DNA from: Pseudomonadota bacterium
GTDB lineage: Bacteria > Pseudomonadota > Gammaproteobacteria > Burkholderiales > Gallionellaceae
DNA length: 64,000 bases
Reading direction: 5' to 3'
Assembly: GCA_021848465.1 (NCBI GenBank)
Contig: JAJZUP010000004.1
Coordinates: 124,001 to 188,000 of the forward strand
Both the position numbers and the translations under genes were made by a program. The notes under the pieces are model-generated. The model made no database searches and was not told the DNA's origin. It saw nothing but the letters and a program-made list of their open reading frames with translations. Below, piece by piece: positions 54,417 to 62,693 of the stretch. Position 1 is the stretch's first letter, and every line of letters starts with the position of its first letter.

Positions 54417-55190
54417 ATGCAAACCGGGTACTCAAAACGAGGCGTGTGGTGGGTGTTGCTGGCTCCGTTATGTTGGGGCGTGGCAATGTCTGCGGCCGCC
54501 CGTGGCGGTGACTGGCAAGTCTCGCTCGGATCCGGCGTGGGTTATGCGCCGCGTTACGAAGGGGCCGCAGAAAATCGCTTGTGGGTATTGCCCTTGCTGG
54601 ATGTGAATTACAACAAGGGCGGTTTTTTTGTCGGCGTGGCACGCGGCATCGGCTTTAATTTCTCCGATTCAAAGTTTATTCAGTACGGTCTCCGCTCAAC
54701 GCTGGGACAGGCGCGTAGCCAGGACGCCGACCCGCGCCTGTATGGCACGGGCAATATCGACTATTACCTTGAGGGCGGCGCTTTCCTGAATTTGCGCTTG
54801 TGGTTGTTGTCCCTGAATACCAGCGTGGCCAGCAGCGATTACGGCACCCATGGGGATTTCAGTTATAGCTTGGCGTTACCGCTTGGCGAGCGGGACCATT
54901 TTCGCATCGGCGGTGCCATGAGCTTTGGCGATCCGATGTATAACCAGACTTATTTCGGGGTCACGGCGGGCCAAGCGCTGGCGTCGGGCAATGTGCTGAC
55001 GCCTTATGTTGCGGCAGAAGGCAAAAAGAGTACGTCGGCGTCGGTGTCGTGGTCGCATAACCTCGACAAGCATTGGTTCTCAAGTACCGGGGTCACCTAC
55101 AAACGGCTGGAGGGTAGCGCGCAATTCAGTCCGCTGACCCAGCGGACATCCATGCTGAGTGCGAATTTTCTCGTGGGCTACCGGTTTTAA
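54417..55190 (+). CDS. MipA/OmpV family outer-membrane protein
   Basis: A 257-residue outer-membrane barrel. Signal peptide ~1-28. MipA/OmpV features: GSGVGYAPRYEGAAENRLWVLPLLDVNY, GIGFNF, and a C-terminal FLVGYRF. MipA in E. coli is a scaffold for murein synthesis enzymes; other members are porin-like. No clear ribosome-binding site before the ATG. It is 162 bases after tolC and probably has its own promoter. Confidence 0.9.
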   Translation: MQTGYSKRGVWWVLLAPLCWGVAMSAAARGGDWQVSLGSGVGYAPRYEGAAENRLWVLPLLDVNYNKGGFFVGVARGIGFNFSDSKFIQYGLRSTLGQARSQDADPRLYGTGNIDYYLEGGAFLNLRLWLLSLNTSVASSDYGTHGDFSYSLALPLGERDHFRIGGAMSFGDPMYNQTYFGVTAGQALASGNVLTPYVAAEGKKSTSASVSWSHNLDKHWFSSTGVTYKRLEGSAQFSPLTQRTSMLSANFLVGYRF

Positions 55191-55219
55191 TCAGGGAGAA
55201 AAATGAGCGCCACCGTACC

Positions 55220-55516
55220 CTAGTTGTACTGGGTATCGTCGTCCGCGTAGCTGTCGTCGGTGTCACTGTCGTCGGCAGCGGTATTGTTCTGGGGGGTATT
55301 GCGCAGCGCGGTACGGTAGGTGCTAGGCGTTGCAGCCGTGTAGGCGGCCGCAGCATTGTCGTCTGGCAGCGATTGCAGGTACTGGACGCTGGACAGGTCG
55401 GCCGCGACAGTCGAACTATCCGATTCCAGCGTGTCCTGGTAGGAACTGAAGCGGTCAATCGTGGCGCATCCATTGAGGCTGGAGAGAACCAGACCAATAA
55501 CCAGCAGCTTTTTCAT
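55220..55516 (-). CDS. Small Asp/Thr-rich lipoprotein
   Basis: A 98-residue lipoprotein. The start at 55516 opens a lipoprotein signal ending in the lipobox LNGC (Cys ~17). The mature part has a short helical segment (SYQDTLESDSSTVAADLSSVQYLQ) and an acidic, low-complexity Asp/Thr tail. No family recognised. It lies downstream of, and codirectional with, a second lipoprotein gene. Confidence 0.65.
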   Translation of the reverse strand: MKKLLVIGLVLSSLNGCATIDRFSSYQDTLESDSSTVAADLSSVQYLQSLPDDNAAAAYTAATPSTYRTALRNTPQNNTAADDSDTDDSYADDDTQYN

Positions 55517-55619
55517 ATTCCCTCCCATGCATGCGTACAAACAAGCAACTTTCAGTTACCGTTATCGGCATGTTTGCGGGAAGCTTTAGGGGGCTATGGG
55601 CAATTAATATAAACACGCC

Positions 55620-56927
55620 CTAACGGTTAAAACGGGCGTCAGGCAGGTAACCGATGCTGACAGTCTGGGCACCATTCAGCACGCTGGGCTGCTGGATGAG
55701 AGTCGCGGATAGCGGGGTCTGCAGGGTCACCGGGAAAGTGATGGGCTGGTCGCTCCATCCCATCCACAGGTATTCCGGCAGGAAGCGCACGAAGCGGTAA
55801 TTTTCGCTGGGGTCGAGACTTTGCTTGAGTTCGGAGGTGCTGTCTTCGTAACCGTCCTGGGTGATTTCCCAGCCTTTTTTCAGGCTGGCTCCGATCAGTG
55901 CCACGCCAGCCGCAGCAACATCGCCGGAGTTTCCCTTGGCGCCGAGGTAAAGGATGCCGGCCCCCAGCGCAGTCCCCCCCACCGCGATGCCGAATCCCAA
56001 TCCGGTCGATGCTGTGATCTTGGCGGTTGCAATGGCGCTGCTGATGGCGGCATTGCCGCCGTAGGCCGAATCCAGAATCACTTCATGCAGTTCGCTTTCG
56101 CGCGCCACGTGGCGCGCGTACCAGTTACTGGCGTCCGGGCTGAGATGCGCTGCGATTTGCTTGCCGCTGCGGTCTGAAATTGTGAGCGGGCTTTTCTGGC
56201 CGCGTAACCTGAAGATCACCTTGCGCTCGGAACGTAGCGGATTCAGCGTCATTTCCGGCGCCCATTCCACGTCCGGCCCGGGACCGCCCAATACGATAAA
56301 AAGGTGTGCCGGCGCAAATTCGTGATTCGCCAACTCCTTTGCCCAGGCCAGGCTGTTGTCCAGTGCCCAGGCGGCGCGCAAGTCAACGCGGGCTTCTTGC
56401 CAGTCACCGCACATGGTCCAGAGGTCGGCCAGGAACAGGCGCATGGCGGGGTCGTCGAAATGACCGTTCGGACTCCACGGCAATGACAGCAGGCTGCCGG
56501 CAATGCGCGCTTCGACACAGGCGTTTTCATTGTCCCCCTTGAGCGCATAGCCCCAGCCCAGCAGGAAATGCAGCCAGATGACCTCATGCTCTGAAGCGTA
56601 ATAGTCCTCAGGGGTTTGCAGGTAAAAGAAGGTCTTGGCTTCGCGCGATACGTGGTAACGGACGCGGTCTTCCAGCGCCTTGGCTTGCAGTTGCAAGGAG
56701 GCGATGTCGGCCTTTCCCTGTATCAAGCCAAGGTAGGTATGCTCCATGGTGGTGATGAACGTGCCCCGCTCGGCGCGCTTGGGCAGGTCAAGCCGGGCGT
56801 CATTGACCTCGCCGCGCATGAGGTCGGTTTGGCTGCGCTGGTAGTCGTGTTTGGTGAGCAAGCTGGTTTCGCTGCAGGCCGACAGCGCGAGTGCAAAAAC
56901 AAGGATAAGGAAGAGACGCAGGCTCAT
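55620..56927 (-). CDS. Lipoprotein with N-terminal TPR-like region, unknown family
   Basis: A 435-residue lipoprotein; the lipobox is LSAC (Cys 18). Residues ~25-210 are helical with TPR-like features and a conserved-looking HFLLGWGYALKGDNENACVEAR. Residues ~215-275 form a strand-rich domain. Residues ~290-350 are an Ala/Gly-rich hydrophobic helical hairpin (TASTGLGFGIAVGGTALGAGILYLG), unusual inside a lipoprotein and possibly membrane-inserting. The N-terminal part recalls the uncharacterised COG3014 group. No function can be given. Confidence 0.7.
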   Translation of the reverse strand: MSLRLFLILVFALALSACSETSLLTKHDYQRSQTDLMRGEVNDARLDLPKRAERGTFITTMEHTYLGLIQGKADIASLQLQAKALEDRVRYHVSREAKTFFYLQTPEDYYASEHEVIWLHFLLGWGYALKGDNENACVEARIAGSLLSLPWSPNGHFDDPAMRLFLADLWTMCGDWQEARVDLRAAWALDNSLAWAKELANHEFAPAHLFIVLGGPGPDVEWAPEMTLNPLRSERKVIFRLRGQKSPLTISDRSGKQIAAHLSPDASNWYARHVARESELHEVILDSAYGGNAAISSAIATAKITASTGLGFGIAVGGTALGAGILYLGAKGNSGDVAAAGVALIGASLKKGWEITQDGYEDSTSELKQSLDPSENYRFVRFLPEYLWMGWSDQPITFPVTLQTPLSATLIQQPSVLNGAQTVSIGYLPDARFNR

Positions 56928-57035
56928 GGATAAATTAGGGGACGAAGTGCACCGCAGGTTTTACGCGAATATCTTCAATGTCGTCAAGGCCGGTGACTGC
57001 AGCATGAGCGGGGCATGTGAGATTCCATTACAATT

Positions 57036-57725
57036 ATGAGTATGTCTGAATTTTACGCTTTAGTTCCCGCAGCAGGTTCCGGTTCGCGCATGGGTAGCGA
57101 ATTGCCCAAGCAATACCTCGAATTGGCAGGGCATCCGATGATTTATCACGCATTGACGACCTTGTGCGCTTCGGCGCACATCAGCACTGTGTTTGTGGTG
57201 CTGGCACCCGACGATGAGCATTTCAAGCGCTATGACTGGTCACACTGTGCGGGCAAGCTGGAGCCGCTGTATTGCGGCGGGCAAACCCGCGCCGAAAGCG
57301 TCGCCAATGGTCTGCTGGCATCGGAGCTGGAGCCAGACGACTGGGTGCTGGTGCATGATGCGGCGCGCCCTTGCCTGACCCAGGCGCATCTGGACAAGCT
57401 GGTTGATGAGCTGCGTGATGACGAGGTCGGCGGCATCCTGGCGGTGCCGGTGGCGGATACGTTGAAACGTGCCGATGCCAGGCAGCGGATTGCCTGCACC
57501 GAAAGTCGCGAAAAATTATGGCAGGCGCAGACGCCGCAGATGTTCCGCGCTGGGGTGTTGGCGGAAGCGCTGCAGCAATGCCGCAATGTGACGGATGAGG
57601 CATCGGCAGTCGAGGCGCTGGGGTTTTCACCCAAGCTGGTGGCGGGCGACTCGACCAATTTCAAGGTGACCTACCCGCAGGACATCCGCTTAGCGGAATT
57701 GCTGTTAGAAGCGAAAAACAATTAG
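57036..57725 (+). CDS. ispD: 2-C-methyl-D-erythritol 4-phosphate cytidylyltransferase
   Basis: A 229-residue enzyme of the MEP isoprenoid pathway, transferring CMP to methylerythritol phosphate. The nucleotide-binding motif is [22 protein letters not shown], followed by [11 protein letters not shown] and the C-terminal [12 protein letters not shown]. Start ATG at 57036 or the in-frame ATG at 57042; neither has a clear ribosome-binding site. ispF follows after a hairpin element, as in many proteobacteria. Confidence 0.95.
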   Translation: MSMSEFYALVPAAGSGSRMGSELPKQYLELAGHPMIYHALTTLCASAHISTVFVVLAPDDEHFKRYDWSHCAGKLEPLYCGGQTRAESVANGLLASELEPDDWVLVHDAARPCLTQAHLDKLVDELRDDEVGGILAVPVADTLKRADARQRIACTESREKLWQAQTPQMFRAGVLAEALQQCRNVTDEASAVEALGFSPKLVAGDSTNFKVTYPQDIRLAELLLEAKNN

Positions 57726-57775
57726 CCACAGAAGACACAGAGAAAACCCGTCTACCTCTCTGTGCCCTCTGTGGC
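57725..57775. repeat. Hairpin element between ispD and ispF
   Basis: Arms 57725-57743 and 57757-57775 are 19 bases long and pair with two mismatches around a 13-base loop. The arms carry the CCACAGA-N-CACAGAG motif that recurs as a dispersed element in many environmental beta-proteobacteria. It starts on the last base of the ispD stop codon. There is no T-run, so it is not a standard terminator; processing or mRNA stability are possible roles. Confidence 0.6.
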
Positions 57776-57806
57776 AAAAGATTTTGTATTTGATCGAGAG
57801 AGAATT

Positions 57807-58277
57807 ATGAGAATCGGACAGGGTTTCGATGTCCACCAACTGGTGGAAGGCCGCAAGCTGATCATCGGCGGTGTGGACATTCCGTATGGAAAAGGCCTGC
57901 TCGGGCACTCCGATGCCGACGTGTTGCTGCATGCGATTTGCGATGCGCTGCTTGGCGCTGCCGCACTCGGCGATATCGGCAAACATTTTGCCGATACGGA
58001 TGCGAAATACAAGGACATCGACAGTCGCATCCTGTTGCGCGATGTGGCGCAGAAAATCCGGGCGGCCGGGTACCGCGTCGGCAATGTGGATGCCACCATC
58101 ATTGCCCAGGCCCCGAAAATGGCGCCGCATATTCCGCAAATGGCCGCGAACATTGCCGCCGATCTCGGCATTGAATTGAATGCGGTTAATGTGAAGGCCA
58201 CGACGACCGAGCATCTCGGTTATGCCGGTCGCGGCGAAGGCATCGGCGCACAAGCCATCGCGTTGCTGTTGCGGTGA
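57807..58277 (+). CDS. ispF: 2-C-methyl-D-erythritol 2,4-cyclodiphosphate synthase
   Basis: A 156-residue trimeric enzyme of the MEP pathway. Metal ligands are in the N-terminal GFDVHQL and in [21 protein letters not shown]. Conserved DIDSRILL and the C-terminal [21 protein letters not shown] are present. The start at 57807 is preceded by GAGAGA; the 15-codon extension upstream is not needed. Standard length. Confidence 0.96.
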   Translation: MRIGQGFDVHQLVEGRKLIIGGVDIPYGKGLLGHSDADVLLHAICDALLGAAALGDIGKHFADTDAKYKDIDSRILLRDVAQKIRAAGYRVGNVDATIIAQAPKMAPHIPQMAANIAADLGIELNAVNVKATTTEHLGYAGRGEGIGAQAIALLLR

Positions 58278-58304
58278 TGTGGTGCGTTCCTGCTGCTTCT
58301 TTCG

Positions 58305-58976
58305 ATGAATATACTCGCGCTTGAAACCTCCACCGAATACTGCTCTGTTGCGCTTTGGCGAAACGGAGTAGTGCATGCGCGCTGCGAACTGGCCGGGCAA
58401 AAACACTCCGAAATGCTGATGGGCATGGTGGATGCCTTGCTCCATGAGGCGGACTGCGGTCTGCATGAGGTGGACGGGATCGCGTTCGGCAAAGGGCCGG
58501 GTTCGTTTACCGGCGTGCGCATTGCCAGCGGCGTTGCGCAAGGTTTGGCGCTTGGTTTGCAACGCGAGATCGTCGGAGTGTGTACATTGTTGGCTTTGGC
58601 GCAGGCTTCCGGCAAGCAGCGGGTGCTGGCCGTGCTGGATGCGCGTATGAGTGAGCTATACCTGGCGGCCTACGAGTTGCGCGAAGGCGAATGGCAAGAA
58701 TCGATAGCGCCTTGCCTGTGTAACGCAGAGCATGCACCTATGCTGGTCGGAGCCGGCTGGCATGGGGTGGGGAGCGGTTTTGCGGTTGCCGGGGAGGCCT
58801 TGCAAACACGTTACGCCGGGTTGCTCGACAGTGTCGATGCGGGCGCCGTTCCGCAAGCTGCGGCGGTTGCCGCACTGGCGGTGACTGAATTTGCCGGTGG
58901 CCGTGCACTGGATGCGGCCCAGGCCTTGCCGTTATACCTGCGCGACAAGGTTGCGTTGAAAACCTGTGAGCGATAG
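58305..58976 (+). CDS. tsaB: tRNA threonylcarbamoyladenosine biosynthesis protein TsaB
   Basis: A 223-residue ASKHA-fold protein needed, with TsaC, TsaD and TsaE, for t6A37 on tRNAs. N-terminal ILALETSTEYCSVAL, KHSEMLMGMVDALL and FGKGPGSFTGVRIASGVAQGLALG are diagnostic. It overlaps the start of rimI, a common arrangement. Confidence 0.95.
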   Translation: MNILALETSTEYCSVALWRNGVVHARCELAGQKHSEMLMGMVDALLHEADCGLHEVDGIAFGKGPGSFTGVRIASGVAQGLALGLQREIVGVCTLLALAQASGKQRVLAVLDARMSELYLAAYELREGEWQESIAPCLCNAEHAPMLVGAGWHGVGSGFAVAGEALQTRYAGLLDSVDAGAVPQAAAVAALAVTEFAGGRALDAAQALPLYLRDKVALKTCER

Positions 58977-59427
58977 AGCGTACGGCATGATCCTGCGCGA
59001 CATGACGGCAGGCGATATCGAAGTGGTGCTGGGCATCGAGCAGCAGGTGCATGCGCACCCCTGGACACGCGGCAATTTTACCGACGCGCTGCAAAGCGGT
59101 TATGTCTGCAAGGTTGCCGAGGCGGAAGGGGGCTTGATCATCGGCTATGCGGTGCTGATGTCCGGCGTGGATGAGGCAGAGCTGCTGGATATCGGGATCG
59201 CGGCGCAGCAGCAGCGCCGCGGTTATGGGCGCAAGCTGCTGGAAGCCATGCTGGCGCTTGCGCTGGAATTGGGCAAGTCGCGCGTGGTGCTGGAGGTCAG
59301 GGCGTCCAATACTGCGGCGATCGGGCTGTACCAAGAGTGCGGATTTGTGCAAATAGGCTTGCGGCGCGGTTATTATCCGGCTGCAGGCAAAAGAGAAGAT
59401 GCGATCTTGATGGGGCGGGAACTTTGA
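58966..59427 (+). CDS. rimI: Ribosomal protein S18-alanine N-acetyltransferase
   Basis: A 153-residue GNAT enzyme. The acetyl-CoA site is LLDIGIAAQQQRRGYGRKLLEAML and the C-terminus has RASNTAAIGLYQECGFVQIGLRRGYYPA, as in RimI. I use the GTG at 58966 that overlaps tsaB; an ATG at 58987 gives a seven-residue shorter form. The stop overlaps the TTG start of the next gene. Confidence 0.92.
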   Translation: MSDRAYGMILRDMTAGDIEVVLGIEQQVHAHPWTRGNFTDALQSGYVCKVAEAEGGLIIGYAVLMSGVDEAELLDIGIAAQQQRRGYGRKLLEAMLALALELGKSRVVLEVRASNTAAIGLYQECGFVQIGLRRGYYPAAGKREDAILMGREL

Positions 59428-60317
59428 ATATCCGGGACGAAGCAGTATTGCGCGAGTTTAACCTGTATCCGTTATGGGTGCGGCGCGACGTGCCGGCGCC
59501 AGCACAGCCCGAAGCGACCGTGAACGTAGGAGCGGCTTCAGCCGCGAATTCTGAGGGGCCCCCGGAAGTAGCAATCGCGGCTGAAGGCGCTCCTACGAAA
59601 GGTGAAAACCATAGGAGCGAGCTGGCTGCGGATACGTCCGGCGTTACTGAGGATCGCGAAACCACAATGGTCGCCCCTCCCGAGCCTGTCGAAGCCATTA
59701 CTCCAGGCACCTTATCACCCATCGCGGCTAAAGCCGCTCCTACGGAAGGTGGAGGATTAGGCTGGGCGGAATTGAAGGCGCGCGTGAAGGACTGCAATGC
59801 CTGTAAGTTGCGTGCCGGTTGTACCCAGACTGTATTCGGCGTGGGCGACGAAAAAGCCGAATGGCTGTTTGTGGGCGAGGGCCCGGGTGCGGACGAGGAT
59901 GTGCGCGGTGAGCCGTTCGTGGGGCAGGCCGGCAAGCTGCTTGACAGCATGCTGGGCTCAATCAAATTGAAGCGCGGCAACAATGTGTATATCGCAAACA
60001 TCGTCAAATGCCGACCGCCGAATAACCGTACCCCCGAGCCGGATGAAGTGGCCTCCTGTTTGCCTTATTTGCAGCGGCAGATTGCGCTGATCAAACCCAA
60101 GCTGATCGTGGCGCTCGGCCGAACTGCGGCGTCGGCCCTGCTGGGTAGCGATGCCCCGCTGGGTTCATTGCGCGGACGCATCCATGATTATCACGGAACG
60201 CCTTTGATCGTGACCTACCATCCAGCCTATTTGCTGCGCAGCCCGGCTGAAAAAGCCAAGGCATGGCAGGATTTATGTCTGGCAGTGCAACAGTTTGGGC
60301 CTGCAGGAAACCCTTGA
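59424..60317 (+). CDS. Family-4 (Fe-S) uracil-DNA glycosylase with REP-encoded linker
   Basis: About 297 residues from the TTG at 59424, which overlaps the rimI stop. Upstream in-frame sequence belongs to rimI. After a short N-terminal segment (NIRDEAVLREFNLYPLW) comes a ~70-residue low-complexity linker (residues ~35-107), encoded largely by REP repeats. The catalytic domain follows: Fe-S cysteines CNACKLRAGC and KCRPPNNR/SCLPYL, the GEGPGADEDVRGEPFVGQAG active-site motif and the VTYHPAYLLR motif. It removes uracil from DNA. The domain itself is of normal length; the linker is the oddity. Confidence 0.9.
   Translation: MNIRDEAVLREFNLYPLWVRRDVPAPAQPEATVNVGAASAANSEGPPEVAIAAEGAPTKGENHRSELAADTSGVTEDRETTMVAPPEPVEAITPGTLSPIAAKAAPTEGGGLGWAELKARVKDCNACKLRAGCTQTVFGVGDEKAEWLFVGEGPGADEDVRGEPFVGQAGKLLDSMLGSIKLKRGNNVYIANIVKCRPPNNRTPEPDEVASCLPYLQRQIALIKPKLIVALGRTAASALLGSDAPLGSLRGRIHDYHGTPLIVTYHPAYLLRSPAEKAKAWQDLCLAVQQFGPAGNP
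59526..59743. repeat. REP elements inside the uracil-DNA glycosylase gene
   Basis: Units at 59526-59548 (+), 59575-59596 (-) and 59722-59743 (-), with a degenerate unit near 59611-59631. They match the REP family at 31554-31767. All are read in frame as Ala/Gly-rich peptide (for example VGAASAAN and IAAKAAPTEG). A fragment of a second dispersed motif (GAGCCTGTCGAAG) lies at about 59683-59695. Confidence 0.8.
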
Positions 60318-60330
60318 TATCAACCCGCTT

Positions 60331-60400
60331 GTGGGAGCGGCTTCAGCCGCGAAAGCGCCTTGTACACCCCTCAGCCCTTCGCGGCTAAAGCCGCTCCCAC
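60331..60400. repeat. REP doublet downstream of the uracil-DNA glycosylase gene
   Basis: Inverted units at 60331-60353 (+) and 60379-60400 (-), followed by a short tandem of AAGACCCGCTTCCAC-like sequence to about 60430. The pair lies 13 bases after the stop codon and could form a 3' hairpin on the transcript. Confidence 0.8.
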
Positions 60401-60490
60401 AAGACCCGCTTCCACAAGACCCGGTCTCGCCCCTGCGTCCACTGCTCAAAATCGATTGTTGCAAATTTGCAACATTTGCCCGTTAAACTT

Positions 60491-60519
60491 TTGACACATT
60501 CTTAACGCATCCGTATTGT
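60491..60519 (+). promoter_or_regulatory. Sigma-70-type promoter of cyc2
   Basis: A perfect -35 TTGACA (60491-60496), 17-base spacer and -10 TATTGT (60514-60519). It leaves a ~60-base untranslated leader before the strong GAGGAGA ribosome-binding site and ATG at 60590. Confidence 0.7.
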
Positions 60520-60589
60520 GCGCGTCCATAGTCGTAAGGGGATCTCGGCTATAGCTGTAATTCACTAACTTTTTCCTCGAGGAGAAACA

Positions 60590-61867
60590 ATGAAAAAAGT
60601 AGCTCTCGCATTGGCCAGCGTTGCCGCAATCGCAACGTTCGCACCCGAAGCTTCCGCTGTTCCAGTGTTTGCACGTCAAACCGGCATGGCTTGCTCTGCT
60701 TGCCACTTCCAGCACTTTCCTTTGCTGAACGGTTTTGGCCGTTCCTTCAAGTCCAGCGCGTTTACGCTGATGGGCGCACAAGGCAAGGTTGAAGGCGAAA
60801 ACGAAGGCGTGAAGGTAGACATTCCTGATCGTCTGAACATGGCCGTGCTGTCTTCTGCTTACTGGCAGAACGAAGGTGGTCAGCCAGCCAACCAGGCTCG
60901 TTGGGGCGTTCCAGCGGCAGGCGGCGAACTGTCGATCTTCTACGGTGGTCGTGCTTCCGAATACGCAGGCTTCCTGTCAGAACTCGGTGTGGCTGGTGCA
61001 GCTTCTACCGGTGCGGCCAAGTTGGCAATGCTGTTCCCGGTTGACGATATGCGCGTGGGCGTAGTGGCCTACACCGGCGGTCAGGGCGCAGCTTACAGCT
61101 TCGAATACCTGAACACTGGCGCAGCCGATACCCACAAAATGATGGGTAACGCTGGTCCTAACAAGCAACACGTGACTGCAGCTTATGCTGGTTCCTGGCT
61201 CGGTACTCGCCAGAACGCAACTGGCGTGAGCGTGGTTGCAAACAACAGCATGGGCTTCATCAACGTAGGTAAGTATGCTGTTGCAGGTCCTGGCACCGGC
61301 AACGCAAACGACCTGCCTTTGACCTATGCTCGTATCGCTACGACCATGGACGTAGCTGGCTGGGATATGGGCTTCGGCGTGCAGCACTTCAGCGGCAACA
61401 TGTCTCCCGTTCTGAACGGTGGCGTAAGCACCAGTGACTACAATGCCAATGTGATCGACGCGCAAGCTCAAGGTGAGATGGGCGGCATGTCTACCGGTCT
61501 GTATGTAACTTACGGTCTGGCACCAGCTAGCTCTGCAGGTAACGTGATGGCCGGCGGTTGGTCCAACATCGTTGGTTTGAACGCGGGTACACAGACCAAT
61601 GTTGCAGCATCTGCATTGAACGTGTCTGGTACTGTTGAAGTTATGCACGGTGCAACCGTTCAGGCTGGTGTGCGTTTCGCAACCTTCACACCGAATGTTG
61701 GTAACTCCACAACTGACAATGCGTACATGATTGGTGCTACTTACGACATCTCGCAAAACATCGCGCTGGGTTTGAACTACACCATGCAATCCGGTACAGC
61801 ATGGGATGCTTTGGCAGCCCCAGTTGGCAAGGACGCAACCACCTTCCTGCTGGAAGCATTGTTCTAA
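60590..61867 (+). CDS. cyc2: Cyc2-type outer-membrane cytochrome-porin (Fe(II) oxidase)
   Basis: A 425-residue exported protein. After a signal peptide (~1-23, ASA) the mature N-terminus reads VPVFARQTGMACSACHFQHFP, with a single haem-attachment site CSACH at 35-39. The remaining ~380 residues form a predicted 16-stranded beta-barrel ending in LLEALF. This fused monohaem cytochrome-porin plan, and this N-terminus, are those of Cyc2 from Gallionellaceae and other neutrophilic iron oxidisers. Cyc2 takes electrons from Fe(II) at the cell surface. Codon use favours GCT/GGT/GTT/CGT, unlike neighbouring genes that favour GCG/GGC/CGC, as for a highly expressed gene. It has its own promoter, ribosome-binding site and terminator. 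Confidence 0.92.
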   Translation: MKKVALALASVAAIATFAPEASAVPVFARQTGMACSACHFQHFPLLNGFGRSFKSSAFTLMGAQGKVEGENEGVKVDIPDRLNMAVLSSAYWQNEGGQPANQARWGVPAAGGELSIFYGGRASEYAGFLSELGVAGAASTGAAKLAMLFPVDDMRVGVVAYTGGQGAAYSFEYLNTGAADTHKMMGNAGPNKQHVTAAYAGSWLGTRQNATGVSVVANNSMGFINVGKYAVAGPGTGNANDLPLTYARIATTMDVAGWDMGFGVQHFSGNMSPVLNGGVSTSDYNANVIDAQAQGEMGGMSTGLYVTYGLAPASSAGNVMAGGWSNIVGLNAGTQTNVAASALNVSGTVEVMHGATVQAGVRFATFTPNVGNSTTDNAYMIGATYDISQNIALGLNYTMQSGTAWDALAAPVGKDATTFLLEALF

Positions 61868-61908
61868 GCAGGTTTGATTGGGTTAAAAACCCGTCAATAT
61901 CGTAGTGC

Positions 61909-61942
61909 AACAAGGGAGGCTTCGGCCTCCCTTGTTATTTTT
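61909..61942 (+). terminator. Intrinsic terminator of cyc2
   Basis: A perfect 12-bp stem (61909-61920 with 61925-61936) with a UUCG tetraloop, followed by ATTTTT. It isolates cyc2 from the two-component genes. Confidence 0.92.
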
Positions 61943-62003
61943 GTGTAAGCCGATGATATGATGCGTGCGTTTTATTGGTCCAAATATACCCAGGAGACTT
62001 TGT

Positions 62004-62693
62004 ATGCGCGTGCTGATTATCGAAGACAACCGTGACCTTGCGGCCAATATGTATGACTTCCTTGAATCCAAAGGACATATTGTGGATGCCGCCGACGATG
62101 GCGTTTCCGGGTTGCGCTTGGCCCTTGTTAATCAATACGATGCAATCGTGCTGGACCTGATGTTGCCGGGCATGGATGGCATTACGCTATGCCGCAAATT
62201 CCATGAAGAAAGCAACAAGAATACCCCGATCCTGATGATTACCGCGCGTGACTCGCTCGAAGACAAGATCATGGGGCTGGAGGCTGGGGCGGACGATTAT
62301 CTGGTCAAGCCGGTCGAACTGCGCGAAGTGGAGTTGCGTCTGCGCGTCTTGCTGCGCCGCGGCGTTGAATCCAAACTCAAGGAGCGCCTCGTGGTGGAAG
62401 ACCTGACCCTGAATCCGCTTGCCTGCACGGTCAGGCGCGCCGGTGAGCTGATCGACTTGCCGCCTATCCCCTACAAAATACTGGAGGTGCTGATGGCGCA
62501 CTCGCCCAATGTGGTCAGCCGCGAGGAGGTCGAGCATGCCGTGTGGGGAGACGCTCGCCCGGACAGCGATTCGTTGCGCGCCCATTTGCACTTGTTGCGC
62601 AGCATGGTAGACAAGCCTTACGAGCGCCACCTGATCCGCACGGTACGCGGTTTCGGGTACCAGTTGGTGGCACCGGATGCGCCTGAGGCATAG
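62004..62693 (+). CDS. OmpR/PhoB-family response regulator
   Basis: A 229-residue regulator. The receiver domain has D51 as phosphoacceptor (IVLDLMLPGMDG), acidic pocket ED at 7-8, and the conserved Lys in DYLVKPVE. The C-terminal winged helix (~135-225) ends in YERHLIRTVRGFGYQLV. CAGGAGA precedes the ATG at 62004. It begins ~60 bases after the cyc2 terminator and pairs with the overlapping kinase gene. The closest general type is PhoP/QseB. Confidence 0.93.
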   Translation: MRVLIIEDNRDLAANMYDFLESKGHIVDAADDGVSGLRLALVNQYDAIVLDLMLPGMDGITLCRKFHEESNKNTPILMITARDSLEDKIMGLEAGADDYLVKPVELREVELRLRVLLRRGVESKLKERLVVEDLTLNPLACTVRRAGELIDLPPIPYKILEVLMAHSPNVVSREEVEHAVWGDARPDSDSLRAHLHLLRSMVDKPYERHLIRTVRGFGYQLVAPDAPEA

